From Tubiluchus corallicola (Eukaryota > Priapulida > Priapulimorpha > Priapulimorphida > Tubiluchidae), in the NCBI GenBank assembly GCA_030141605.1, contig JAQGDQ010000598.1:1-61189 (forward strand): a DNA stretch of 61,189 nucleotides, in the 5' to 3' direction. This document shows, in pieces, positions 12,255 to 25,600 of the stretch (the first letter of the stretch is position 1; each line of letters opens with the position of its first letter). Under the pieces are notes generated by a model. The model was given only the letters and a program-made list of their open reading frames with translations. It had not been told where the DNA came from and did no database searches. A program made the position numbers and the translations under genes.

Positions 12255-13623
12255 AGACCCTTAGTTCTATATTCCGCCTACAGAAATAAAAACAGGTACA
12301 GCATCAGTGCAAGAGCAGGAAAAAATTCCTTACTTCTTAGTTCGAAATTGGTTAGCTTTTTAAGCCCTAGGACACTAATTTACAGACGTTACATTATTTA
12401 GTTTTTACAAACATGATTAATTAACAAGTTTAATTTAAAATTATAAGTCAAATGATTTTTTGATAACAACAAAACTGTCCATTTGTTTATTTTTTACAAA
12501 ACATTCCTTGAAAAAAATCTATTTTAGCTGTGCAGATTATCCGAACAAATTCACGAAGAAACATTTTAACCAACTGTAGCTGTTAAGACAACATCATTTG
12601 GCACTATGTGTAAAATTCAATTCCACATAACTACTATTTTTATTTTATTTTTGTAATTTTGATTTTTTTAAAAGAATTAATATGATGCCTACTAATGTGT
12701 TAATTTTTACACGCATATCACACTATCGACTGCAATTATTTACAGATTTCAACAAGCAGTTGTTAGGACAAGCCATGCATTCTAATGATCTTCAAAGCAT
12801 TAAAATTTACAAAAATATAAAGCCGCACACTCATCAGTAGGATTCCCCTGACCAACCAATTGGCCACCAAACATTCACACTACCACAGAACTTCAGTAAT
12901 CATTTTCTACAGCAATTAGTGGAAGATAACGAGGCAAACCCTATGTTGTTCTATGCCGTATATTTAACATTGTACACGGCACACGATTGATTCGAGTTGG
13001 TTCAACTTCCAACGTTTTCCCGGGATGGTGTGTTAAGTGCCGCTCAATTCATCTGCTGTTTCATTGGCAACACATTTTCCGCAACCTAAAAAATGCAGTC
13101 GGTGAGATAAGGACTGAATTTGATTCACAAACGGATGTATTTGATTCAAATCTAATGCCTACCTTTATAACAAAAAATGTAAATTATGCCTGCTAAATTC
13201 TATGTTACAGTAGTATAATTTTATAATTTTACTCTGTCTTCACAATGATGAAGTAAAGTAAGCATTTTCTGTTTCTGAAACTTGTATTTAACTATACAAC
13301 ATGTTAACACTTAAGTTTTGTTAATCTGTGCCCAATGCTATCAGAAATTGTTTGCAGGCTATTAATAACGGTATCACTAAACTCAAATGACATCAACACC
13401 ATGCACGAACAACAAAAAGAGACGAACAACACAAATCATACAATCTACAACGGAACACACACACAACATTACCACCAAAGGAAAAGGATTAACAGATGAA
13501 TCACCGGGAAAGATTCATATGTCGATCCCTGCTCACTATCTTCAAACTCTCCAGACAGGGGGACCCACTCACATTGACTACCCAACCTTAGATATTAAAC
13601 GCACATGTACGATTAGGTTATAC

Positions 13624-16600
13624 TTATACCTGAAAGGGACAACCAGTAGCCTCGACTACATCTTCCACCGTGACGCCATCTGCGATTTCTGTCAAGGTCA
13701 GACCTTTCTCCTCATCAACATTAAACACACACTGTAAAACAGTTGTGAACATTCAGTGTTAGTAATATATGAACTCGAGCGAAAAATTGTGAAGACAAAA
13801 CTGGACCAGAAGTGAACTAGAGACCTCTGGATTGCAAGTGTTTAGCTAAAAATACGCACATTTCTGTTAATTTTCATTTCAAAACCTGAATGTGCCTATC
13901 GTATCATGTATCATTGAGAGTTTTCCAAAGTTTAATTAGATTTTTAATTAATTAGTTTTAATTCTGAATGAGCTAGAATCAGATGATGATAATAAATAAT
14001 AGAAAATGTATTTTCTGCATTGAAAACATGAGCAACCAATTGACAAATATCCTAGTATTACACGGTATCTGTAGACAGTTTAGCAAGTGGCTCCATCTAT
14101 GTAAGAAAAGAGACAACCCTGACTGCACAATAAGTACAGTCCGTGCACAGCACAGCATACAACTATGAGTTGGCCATTAATTGAGGTTCAAGCAAAACTG
14201 GAGATGAGGACAAAACTACGCGCGGTTGGACAAGGTCAAAGTCATAAGCTGGATAGTTTTATGTTTCCACTAGTGTTTAGCATAAGCGATCATCTGCAGT
14301 CAAGTTTTTTTTTACAATATTATTAATACAACACAACATATTTGTCGCAGATACGAGCATTTAATTTACAGTTTATTATTAATTTTGATTTGTAGTTTTA
14401 AACTTTAGTTTTCCATTACCACTAAGTCAGTGCTGACATCTGTTTGTACACTTGGAAGTTTCCAATATATGTATGTACTTGCTACTGCTATATGTTTGTA
14501 TAGAACTGGGTCACTTGGCTTCTCTGTGAATGCAGTAGTTTTTCACACTTGGTAGCAAGATTAGAGGACAAGCAATAGGCTTTAGCAGTTGAGTGGTTAT
14601 AATAAAGTTTTGACTCAGGTGCCATGATATATTGGCTGATGGATTTACTTTAACTTTTGTTTACTACTGTTGATTATGTTTACCATTTTCGTGTATATGT
14701 GAATTGACTATGAGACTATGATTTTGAGTGAAATACAGATTGCAAAGTTAAACCATGTTTTCATCCAGTGATTTCATCTGTTTAACACGAACATTGCAAC
14801 TACAAAAACAGTCTGACAAACCTGCCAATGTCGGTTGTTAGCTCTCCCCAAAACACCCCAGCGACGACTTTAGCGTCACGACAACATTCAGTAAAACTTT
14901 AGTTTACAACTGTTTAAAAACATATCAATTATTAATAATAGAACGCTAGTCTACGTCCCCTAATAAGCGTTCTCTTCGCGTGCAGAGTAGTTCAATTTCG
15001 TTAACTTTCAACATGATTATTGAGCGACGATCGTTTCAGCTACTGAAGCCATTGTCAAAGTACAAACCAAGCCAAAACGTAGAACAAATAATGCATTAAT
15101 GATAAAAAGAGATAAACTATTAATGTATTGTTTATTTTTCTTTTTGGCTTCATTTATAGTTTGATAATGGCTTCAATACCCAAAACGATGTCACTCAATA
15201 AACATGTTCAATCCTGGAAGCTCGCTGTTTCGTCCATTATTTTTATTTTCAAACACTTAGCTATCTGTTACTGTATCTATTTCTTTTCTACGGGTCTGTT
15301 TATTCATTACATATTTGGCTTCCTGGTAAATATACATAATTAGTGCAGTTGGCAATCGAAACGTTTGTAAACATGTTTTTAAACAGTTGCAAATCAAAGT
15401 TTTAATAAAAGTTGTGCCATTAATAATAAATAATTAATAAATAAAATATGGTCCACATCATCATGTCACCCTATTCTTCCTCTTTCTAAAGAGCCGTATA
15501 TCTCCTTTCGAGAGTGTCACTGAATGCCGCTAGAACGTTTTTTCTACAGGCTGTTTGACCAAAATTTCGAACAAATCGCGAGATGGGTCCGGGAAAATGC
15601 CCGTTACGGGAATTCTAAATATGCCTACTACACCCGCCGCTGAACGGGCTATCTGTCCATGGCCAGCACCGAGCTCGGCCCATTTCCGTTCTTCAGATCT
15701 CAGACGTATAACTTTTGCAAAAAAACGGCCGAAAAATGGCCACTTTTGGAGGTTTTTCGCCCCCCGGGTGGGCCCGATTCGAAAAATAAACCCCCATGGC
15801 ACGACACTAGATCGAGACCTTTCATTTGATATATAAATAAATAAATAAATAGTAATTATTAATCAATATTTTAGAATAGTTAAACCGATTACCTTCTCGG
15901 TAATAATCATGTTCACGCAGTTTTTACCAGTAAGAGGCAGAGTGCAGTTTTCTAAAATCTTGTGAGAACCACCCTGAAATAAAAAACAGATCAACCTCAA
16001 TTCCACGGCCAGAATCGTTGTTATAGTGACCTCTCGCTTGACGATGCTAATGTGTTCCAGCAAAATGCGACGTTAAGCAAAAAGTCGTCAAACAAAGCCA
16101 AGCTTTCCACAGAAAGCAATGTAAAAGAACTGAGATACATTCCTGAAGCAAAAATCAATACTAATTCAATCATATACATCAAACAGTTACTGAGCATCAT
16201 TCATATTTCTACTGATTAATTTCTTTCTGTTTGCTTAAAATCACCTATCATTCTTACCAATATGTGGCTAGACTTGCTAGCGGTCTCTTGAAGCCTGTGT
16301 AAAAGAAATTGGCAGGTGTACTTTGTACATAGTACTTAATCAGTCGGGAAGCAAAGGCATTATAATAATTGCACTGTTTATGTTACTAATGCATTTTTCA
16401 AACAGAATAACATAATTTGTACCGCTTTTATACTTCAAATTAGATAAAAAAAAGTTGTGATAAAATAAAAAATCGCTGAAACCCAAGTAAAAAATCGTCA
16501 TTAAGTGAGAAAAAAGTTGTAGAAATTTGCAATCATTTTATTATAAAACGTAGACAATGTTCACTTCAGTAACAAAATTGAACAAACAGTCGTAAGAGTT

Positions 16601-19600
16601 AGCACTATGATGCTGTAGAAATTTTGTATTCTTCAACATTACTTTAACAGTAGAAAATTTGCATCCTTTAACATTGCTGTCTCTAGATCAACTGAAACTT
16701 GCATGCCTGAGAGAATAGAGCTGTAATCACATGACCAGAGATTCAAGTTCCTATTGGAAGGTACATTACATTCATGCATACAGACCATAAATGGACAGAC
16801 CACTCTACAGACTACTAGTTAAACCAAAATCAAAGTCTACTTGGCTTCTTTGATAGCAGAATAAAGTTTATTTGCTTACAGAAAGCTTTGTTATAATTTT
16901 CTCTATTTTAACTTAGAGATAATTAAAGCATGAAATTACAAATCTAATTACTTTGATTAATGATTATCTATAAAAGCAAAAGTAAACAATGTTTGGAAAC
17001 AAAATCAATTAAACTCTGACAAACTTTGTGCAATTAGAGTAAAAAAACGACTGTAGATGGCAGCATAGACTAATTCAGTACTTTAGTGTAGTAGACTGAC
17101 AATTAAATGGGTCAGATAATACTACAATCGAGTACTTAGTACAATAAGCGACAAAAGTGTCAAATGTTCGGCGTCATTAAAACGAAACTTCGCTAAGCGA
17201 GGAGTCGTTAAGCGAGGAGTTACTGTAATATAAAACACAATAACCCATAAAGCTGATGTGTAGCATTTAGTTTAAACTTATGTTATTCTAAAATTTGGCT
17301 AGTTTGCAAATTAATCATAAAATAAAATTGTCGTAATGCAGGTGTGTGCAAATTATTTGACTAGCCGGACCACATTAAACATTCCCGCAATTCCTGTGGG
17401 CCAGATGCAGTTCGGTCAAGAAGCCAAGTACAGTAGGACCTAATAACGATTTTTTGCATCCGATTTGCGCACATCATTACTACTGCACTACTGCACTCAA
17501 GAAACTATTTTAGAAGTTATTAAAATTTATATTAAAAACCACATATTTCATCATGTCCGACAGTGACATTAAGTGATAACGGTCTTGTCAGGGTTAATGC
17601 CATCTGATCTAGAGGAAAAAACTAGCCGCACTATCTTTGCGATATTGGCGCAGACTTCAGCTGGATCGCGTGGGCCGCACTTTCATTACGTTGACAAGCC
17701 TCTCCGCGGGCCACAGTTTGCACACCCCTGTCGTAACGTAAAATTATCAGTGAAAATGATAGACGATAAATGGCTGTTCACAACATTTTAACCTCGACTA
17801 ACTGACTTACATTGACTGACTGAACAAGATAACTTATGCTTCTTATATTACAGGCAATACAGTCAGCAAAATGGACATAATGATTTGGCTCAGAAACAAT
17901 TGTGAGGTATTTTCAATGAGTTGCTTAGTAGTTCATAAATTTGTCATGGTTTTTGATTTTTGTTTTTTTTTTGCTGTTGTTGTATTTTTGTTTTTTGTAT
18001 TTCTGGACGTTTATGTATTCTTTAATAGTTGTGTTCTGCTGTCATTAGCATCTTTTTGTTTACTGTCTTTCTGAGAAGGGTGGTTTACTCGACAACTTTT
18101 GGTTTTTCGCCACCCTTTCTCCCATGTTTGTTTGTATATCTTATTGTCAAATCATTGTAAATTTATGGAGAAAAATAAAATTACTATTACCACAACAGAC
18201 AAGCCAAAACAGAAGATGCGATACATTAAGATAGCAGCACAAGTTTCTAAACAGCAAAATTGCTAACTCAATCAAAATTACATATTACACACAATCACAT
18301 TGTTAGAGTATGAAGAGAATCATATTTTCTTCAAAAAACGTATTGATAAACGCACCTTTGCCGTGTGCTCCATGGTAACAACGACTTTAGTCGCATGACT
18401 GGCTACCAGATCCATAGCTCCGCCCATCCCTTTCACCATCTTTGCCTACAAATCAATAAGAGAAACTAAAGACTTGACCAACTAACTTACCAACATCAAA
18501 TTAGCCGTATATGATAACTATGTTTAATTACGCAGCAAATACAGAAAGAATTTGATCTAAAAAAATTATCTGGAAACATTTTACAATTCCTCACACAATT
18601 TAAACACCCTAATCCTAACGCTAACAGTAGCCCTAGCCCTAACCCAATCTTAACCCTAATCCTAACACTAACAGTAGCCCTAGCCCTAACACAATCTTAA
18701 CCCTAATCCTAACTCTAACCCTAACCCTAACCCTAACTCAATCTTAACCCTAATCCTAACCCTAAGAGTAACCCTAGCCCTAACCCTAACCCTAACAGTA
18801 GTCCTAACCCTAACCCTAACAGTAGTCCTAACCCTAACCCTGACTCAATCTTAACCCTAATCCTAACCCTAACAGTAGCCCTGGCCCTAACCCAATCTTA
18901 ACCCTAATCCTAACCCTAACCCTAACAGCAGCCCTAGCCCTAACCCAATCTTAACCCTAATCCTAACGCTAACAGTAGCCCTAGCCCTAACACAATCTTA
19001 ACCCTAATCCTAACTCTAACCCTAATAGTAGTCCTAGCCCTAACCCAATCTTAACCCTAACCCTAACCGTAACCCCAATAGTAGCCCTAGCCCTAACTGA
19101 ATCTTAACCCTAATCCTAACCCTAACCCTAACAATTTAATTCAATGCACAAAGCCAGAAAATTCTATACGTACAGGAATCATCCAATTTGCCAGATCTCC
19201 ATACTGAGACACTTGCATCGCTCCAAGAATAGACAAGTCAATGTGACCACTAAAATAATGAAATAATTCTCTAAGTAAACCTCCAAACTATAAATCACCA
19301 ATCACTGACATATGAATGTGAACACAGCTTAAAATTAACTTGCAATTTTCATTTGTTTAACACTGCTTACCCCCGTATCATTGCAAAAGACTCGTCGCTT
19401 CCGAAGTATGCCGCACCGGGAACAACCGTAACCGTCTCCTTTCCGGCATTGATTAAATCAGCATCGACTTGCTCGTCTAGCGGAAACGGTCCCTGAAACA
19501 AAACAAATTTTTGTACATTACACTGAATGTTATACAGTAGCATTGTGCTTCATTTTTCGCTTTTACAAACACGTTCAACTTGCTCACGGATAGTTTCTGC

Positions 19601-22600
19601 TGTTGACAAGTGTATATGTTTGTATGTATAAGTGTGTATGTTTGTGACATTATCACTAGCTAGCATTGCCTGCCGTTAATTAACTTTTTAATCTGTTATT
19701 CAATTCTCAGAAATGCTTTGACATTATTATATTTGTTAAAATGTATAAATTTTACCATACTTCAAAATGGGGTAGGACATGAAAAATGGTCCTGTCTTCC
19801 TTGAAGAATTTACAAACGGGACTTTGTTTTTATCCCCTCGTTAAAATCACACATGAGTTTGATGTATTAGTCTCTGAACTCCACTTCCATTAACTCATTA
19901 ACATTAATGAGAGTCCACTCACCAAACCCAAGACTCCGTTCTCGCTCTGCAGATGAATCACCATGCCCTTGGGTACGTAATTACTGGCCAGCATGGGCAT
20001 ACCGATGCCGAGGTTTGCATACATGTCGTCTTTAAACTCGCACGCCGCTCGCCGCACGATTCGCTCCCGCATTTGTGCGGCGGGTGTTAGATCGTGTCCA
20101 ACTTCACCGGTCTCCTTTCTAATCGTCCTCCTCTACGAAAATTAGAGATAGTAAATTCGCAAGTGTTTATGCTGGACGATACATTAGCATAGTACAGGGG
20201 TGTGCAAATTGCGGCCCGCCGAGAGAATTTGTGCGGTCCGCGAAGAGATTTGTCAACCTAATGAAAGTGCGGCCCGGGCGATTAATTGAGTGTATCCAGC
20301 TGAAGTCCGTGCCACGATTCCAAAGATAGTGCGGATAGTTTTTTCTACTAGATCGGATGCCATTAACCCTTACAAGACGGTTGTAGCTTAATGTCACTGT
20401 ACTACACAGACTGTGTGATACACATTACTAATATGCATTGTAATGAAATTACTACTATCTGTCCTGAAAGTAGAAATATATGGTTTGTAATATAAATTTT
20501 AATAACTTCTAAAATAGTTTCTTGAGGGCAGTAGTAATGATGTACGCAGGTCGGATGCAAAACAAAATCGTTATTAGGCCCTTCTGTACTTGGCTCCTTG
20601 ATCAAACTGCCTGTGGCCCGCAGGAATTGCGGGAAAGTTTAATGTAGCCCGGCTAGTCAGATAATTTGCACACCCCTGGCCATAGTATAACGGGATATGT
20701 GAATCTGTACAAATACGGCATCTATGTACGTAGACAAAACATGTGTGAACAGACCTTAAATGGCCAAATTCGTGCAACAATTGGAAAAAGAACATAAGAC
20801 AATCCTACAACAACCCACCTTTACTCTATAAAATCAAGATAACGTAGAAATTGAGAATGTTAAAACTTTAAACAGAGTAAATATGGGATTATCGATCGTC
20901 AAGTGGTGCTCCGTATCAAAAATCGGTTAGCAGTGCAACTTTAAAGTAAAACCTTCATTTACTGGAGCTTGTTTTCTGCATTGTCAAGTTCAGTTTATGG
21001 TTTTAATGCGTCTTTACCCACAGGCTTTATTACCAGTACGTAATTGCCAATTTCGTTGTATTTTTGCATCCCAAGTTTAGACTTACCTTACATTTTTGCT
21101 CAAATAAATGCATTTTTTGTATGCAATTACTGGCAGGCTGTACATAGCTGAGTGGTTTGGCGACCAAAATTAAAAATGACACCGAGGCTGGATGGGTGAC
21201 CTATTTCGATTCTCGCTCAGGGCAGTTCCATTTGCCATGCCGATTCTGGCTGTTTACTCACGAAAGGACACTCATCTAAACATGGACAAGATACCTCTGT
21301 TGGTTCAGTAGCTCATCACAGTGGCATACCCTAGATAATCAGTTCCAGTCTCACCACAACCATCTAAGAAGAACTTACAATTGAATATATTGAATTTTGG
21401 CTTGCAGGCTTATAGACTGTTTGAAAAATGTTACTGAAATATGTGCGTTACTTAGTAACAGCCTGATGGCAAATGTGCTAAGTTCTCACTTAACGACACT
21501 AATGTGTTCCAGCAAAGTGTGACGTTAAGCGAAACGCCGTTAAACAAATCCAAGATTTACACAGAAAGTAATGTAAAAGAATTGAGATACATTCCAGAGG
21601 CAAAAGTCAATACTGATCACAATACTTCTACCGATTAATTTCTTTCTGCTTGCCTGAAACCACCCATATTTCTTACTTACCATTATATATAGCTATTGCA
21701 CTTTCCAGGGATGAGAATGACAAATTGCAAAAAACTCCGAAATTGCAATTTTGTGACCATAGAGAGTCTCTAAGTGGACTTAAAATATCACTTACCTTGT
21801 TTCGTGCATAATTTAAAATACCCAACTATCAAGGACACATGATACCTAATTGTCTCAAAAATGCCTAAGTACTGGCCACTCTTATGCAAAAGTATATAAA
21901 AACTGTGCACAATTGACTCAAATAACTCCGCACAATTGATTCTATATTTTTATACACAGAGATATACACGTGGTTACACTGATGTACGTGATGTAAAACA
22001 AAGTGACGGCCTGCCAACTAGCGGTCAGCTTGTGAAATAATGTACTGGGTCTGTAAAAATTTTCTCAACGAATTTACGCGATTTACAAAAATGGCACTAC
22101 TGGTCTTCCAAAAACTCGTATCCGCAGAAAATTCTCATCCCTGACTTTCTCTTATGTTAACATTTAATCTTACGCAGAGGTTAAACAATAAAAACTGCAG
22201 AATAAATGCCATGTCCTGAGGCGAGCTTGGGAATCTTTTCTAGATACTTTGTCCGGTTGCTATAGCAACAGGTTGCAGGCTAGCAGGTCTCTCTTGATAT
22301 AAACGGCTGGCATTTAGTAGTCAGTCGGAAAGCAAAAACATATACAGTCAACTCTCGTTAAACCGGACTAATTGGGGGGTGGGGGGGTGGTCCGGTTTAG
22401 CCGATTGTCTGATTTATCCGATATGCCTATATATGCTCTATATTATACGGGAACAATCACCTTACTAAGGCCTATATACATTGCACTATATATTATACTG
22501 TATAATTACTTTAAAATAGTTAGCCTGTGAGGATAACGAAATTATTGTACAGTTGGTAGGCCGTGTTGTGTTTAGCGCTCCGCCTCGGACGGAAATCGGT

Positions 22601-25600
22601 CAGTTTCCTTTACCACGGATGACGTCCGTCTTATCCGATATCCGGGCTAACGGGGTCCGGTTTAACGAGGGTCGACTGTATAGTAATTGCACTGTTTTAC
22701 CAGTACATTTTAAGAACAGAATAACACAATATGTTTTAATGCTTCAAATTAGGTAAAAAAGATGTTAATAAGATAAAAATTTGCACTCAGCTTTTGTTTT
22801 GGATATAAGCACGTGGTGCCTCCTTGTGTTTGTTTTTTGCAAATTTAGGCTGTTGATAGACAGGTGAGCTAGGACAGGAAATAGGCCCATTGGCCTCATT
22901 TTACAGACAGGATAGGAAAGAAGTCATACTTTTTCAGTACGTCGTGTCGTTTTATAACAAAATTTTGTCAGTGGAGTTCTGTTTAGCAAGTTAGTAAGAT
23001 GCGGCAAAGACGTAAGTTTGATGTCTTCATATTTCATAATATTATTATACATTTTCATTATAGCAGTTAATTATCTTTTTGACATTTGTTTAGCAGAAAA
23101 TGTTTTTATTTGCTTCAGATAAAACGAAGTCGAGTCGCACATAACATGTCAGTCAGTCAAATATGTCATGATGTGATACTACTGTTTTTGGGATGAGATG
23201 ATGATTGCCCATTTTGGGCAATAAAAAATCATAAATTACATCTAAAAGACTGTTGAACTTGTATTTAGTGCATGTCGCGCACAGCTTTGTTAAAGTGAAA
23301 CATTCGGCATTGAGTGAAAAAAGGTGTTAAATGATCGGCGTCGTTAAAACAAAACGTCGCTAAACGGGGAGACGTCGCTAAACGAGGAAGCGTCGCTAAA
23401 CGAGGAAGCGTCGCTAAACGAGGAAACGTCGCTAAACGAGGAAACATCGCTAAACGGGGAAACGTCGCTAAACGAGGAAGCGTCGCTAAACGGGGAAACG
23501 TCGCTAAACGAGGAAACATCGCTAAACGGGGAGACGTCGCTAAACGAGGAAGCGTCGCTAAACGGGGAACTGTTAAGTGAGGACTTACCGTACTACACTA
23601 CAGCAGAAACATACCTCGATTCTCTTCTCATATTTGGCACCTTTGATGATCCGGTGGACATAGATGCTGGGCACGTGAACGTCTTCCGGACGTATCTCTC
23701 CGATGTCGACAATTTCTTCCACCTCGGCGATCGTCGTTTTTGCCGCTCTCGCGCAAGCCGGGTTAAAATTCCTCGCCGTCTTCCTAAAACCGTCGCAACA
23801 AACAGAACCATTAATCGGAAGAACAGAAAGAAGCGGGCTCATCGATCAGACTGTGTGCCAAATGGCTTCAAAACATGTTTCAGCCTCTGACCGCCGTTAT
23901 GAGACGAGGTTGTTACTGATTCGGCGTTGTCGTTTGCTCTGCGTCACTTGATTAAATAAGGTAGCGGCATTATGTTAATTTTACAGCAACACCAACAGCA
24001 AGTGATCAGACATTCATGTGTATGTGCCATTATTAAGAAACACGTGATGAAACAAGTTAGGTATCATTAGAACTGGTTAGAAGTTGGGTGGGTAATCAAG
24101 GCTGTATTTACCAATAGGGTAACTAGGCTATAGCCAACATTTTAGGGGCGTCGCATTTTAGAAATTATTTTCCTCTGATAATTACTTTCACATTTAGTTA
24201 TTATAATAATAATAATAATAATAATAATAGTAGTAATCCTGACCAACAGATGGCACAGCCATAAGCGATAAAAATAGTCTTAAGTCTACGTGGCTCTGCT
24301 CCTAAACTAGCAGCTTTTTGCTTTAACTAAATGTTACTCTAATTGTTTTCATACTTAATGTTTTCACCTTAGTTATTATGATGATGATGATCATCATCAT
24401 CATCATCACCATCACCACCATCATCATCATCATTATCATCATCATTATGATAGTGTATTGTCATGCTCTTACCTAAAATACAGGTTTCCAGCCTTATCGG
24501 CTTTCCAAGCTTTGACTAGGGCATATTCACCGGTGATGCCTTCCTCCATTATGTAATGTCTCCCGCCGAAGTCCCGGTGCTACAAAAATGAAACAGCTTT
24601 AGTTAACAGTAAGTACACAAAGCCATAAAATGTGCACTCGCTGGAAAAGCCTACTTAACGTGGATGGTGTGGTTGGACCGGTATCTAGCTTTATATTATG
24701 AATAATACTCCAAGATGAGGTAATCAACTGAGTGAGGGTTCAGTATGTTTCAATACGAAGACGCCTCTTAAAGATACAGATGTGAAAACATGACAGAGCC
24801 TACGTAACGTGGATGGTGTGGTTGGACCGGTATCTAGCTTCATACTATGAATAATACTCCAAGATGAGGTAATCAACTGAGAGAGGGTTCATTATGTTTC
24901 AATATCAAGACGCCTCTTAAAGATACACAGATGTGAAAACATGGCAGAGCCTACTTAACGTGGATGGTGTGGTTGGACCGGTATCTAGCTTTATACTATG
25001 AATAATACACCAAGATGAGGTAGTCAACTGAGAGAGGGTTAACTATGCTTCAATAAAAAGACACCTCTTAAAGATAGAAATGTGAAAACATGGCAGAGCC
25101 TACTTAACGTGGGTGGTGTGGCTGGACTGGTATCTAGCTTTACACACTGAATAATACTCCAAGATGAGGTAATCAACTGAGAGAGGGTTAACTATGTTTC
25201 AATACGAAGACGCCTCTTAAAGATACACAGATGTGAAAACATGTGACATTTTCTCTTACTAACCAGAAAGATCTCAGTTAATTGACTAAGTAAAATGTTA
25301 CACTGTGACCGAAGCCATTCATTGTGACCGAAGCCATTTATGATCTGTGATTTAGTTTTCCCATGTATAAAAGTGGGATAGTTTCCTGTGAAGTCGTACC
25401 GAGAGTCCGAATTTTCGTCAAATTTTCGGTTGGTTGGTACTTGTCATGCCGTCCGCCTACGTGTTGTCGCTTGGATAAAGAAATGCTGTTGAGTTCGGAC
25501 GAGCAGTGACGAATTTACGATTCTAATGTCATTATCAGCGACGTTTCTTGTTGTTTTATTGATAAACTGTGTGTAAATCTTACAGAAGTTATTATAAAGA

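Larger units (their letters stand above)
8942..13623. other. Convergent intergenic region between ISCA1 and OXCT1
   Basis: Both genes end toward this region. It holds the two 3' UTRs, a pogo-like element, a hAT element and a 41-bp minisatellite, each listed separately. No further gene is supported between 9921 and 10897 or between 12255 and 13623. Confidence 0.6.
21481..23590. mobile_element. Composite Tigger-like element with nested insertion and terminal minisatellite
   Basis: The left end AGTTCTCACTTAACGACACT and right end GTTAAGTGAGGACTTACCG are inverted repeats flanked by TA. The left 130 bp match the start of 16024-17225. A second Tigger-like MITE (22345-22678) is inserted inside it, and an 18-bp tandem array (23354-23569) has grown from its right subterminal region. 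It ends only about 25 bp from OXCT1 exon 23615-23783. Confidence 0.65.

Noticed and set aside
13387-13737. 116-codon + strand frame over OXCT1 exon 12
   Set aside because: It is antisense to a clearly conserved SCOT exon and has no recognisable motif of its own.
23265-23519. CRISPR-like array of short repeats
   Set aside because: The units are contiguous with no spacers, and match a transposon end in a eukaryotic genome.
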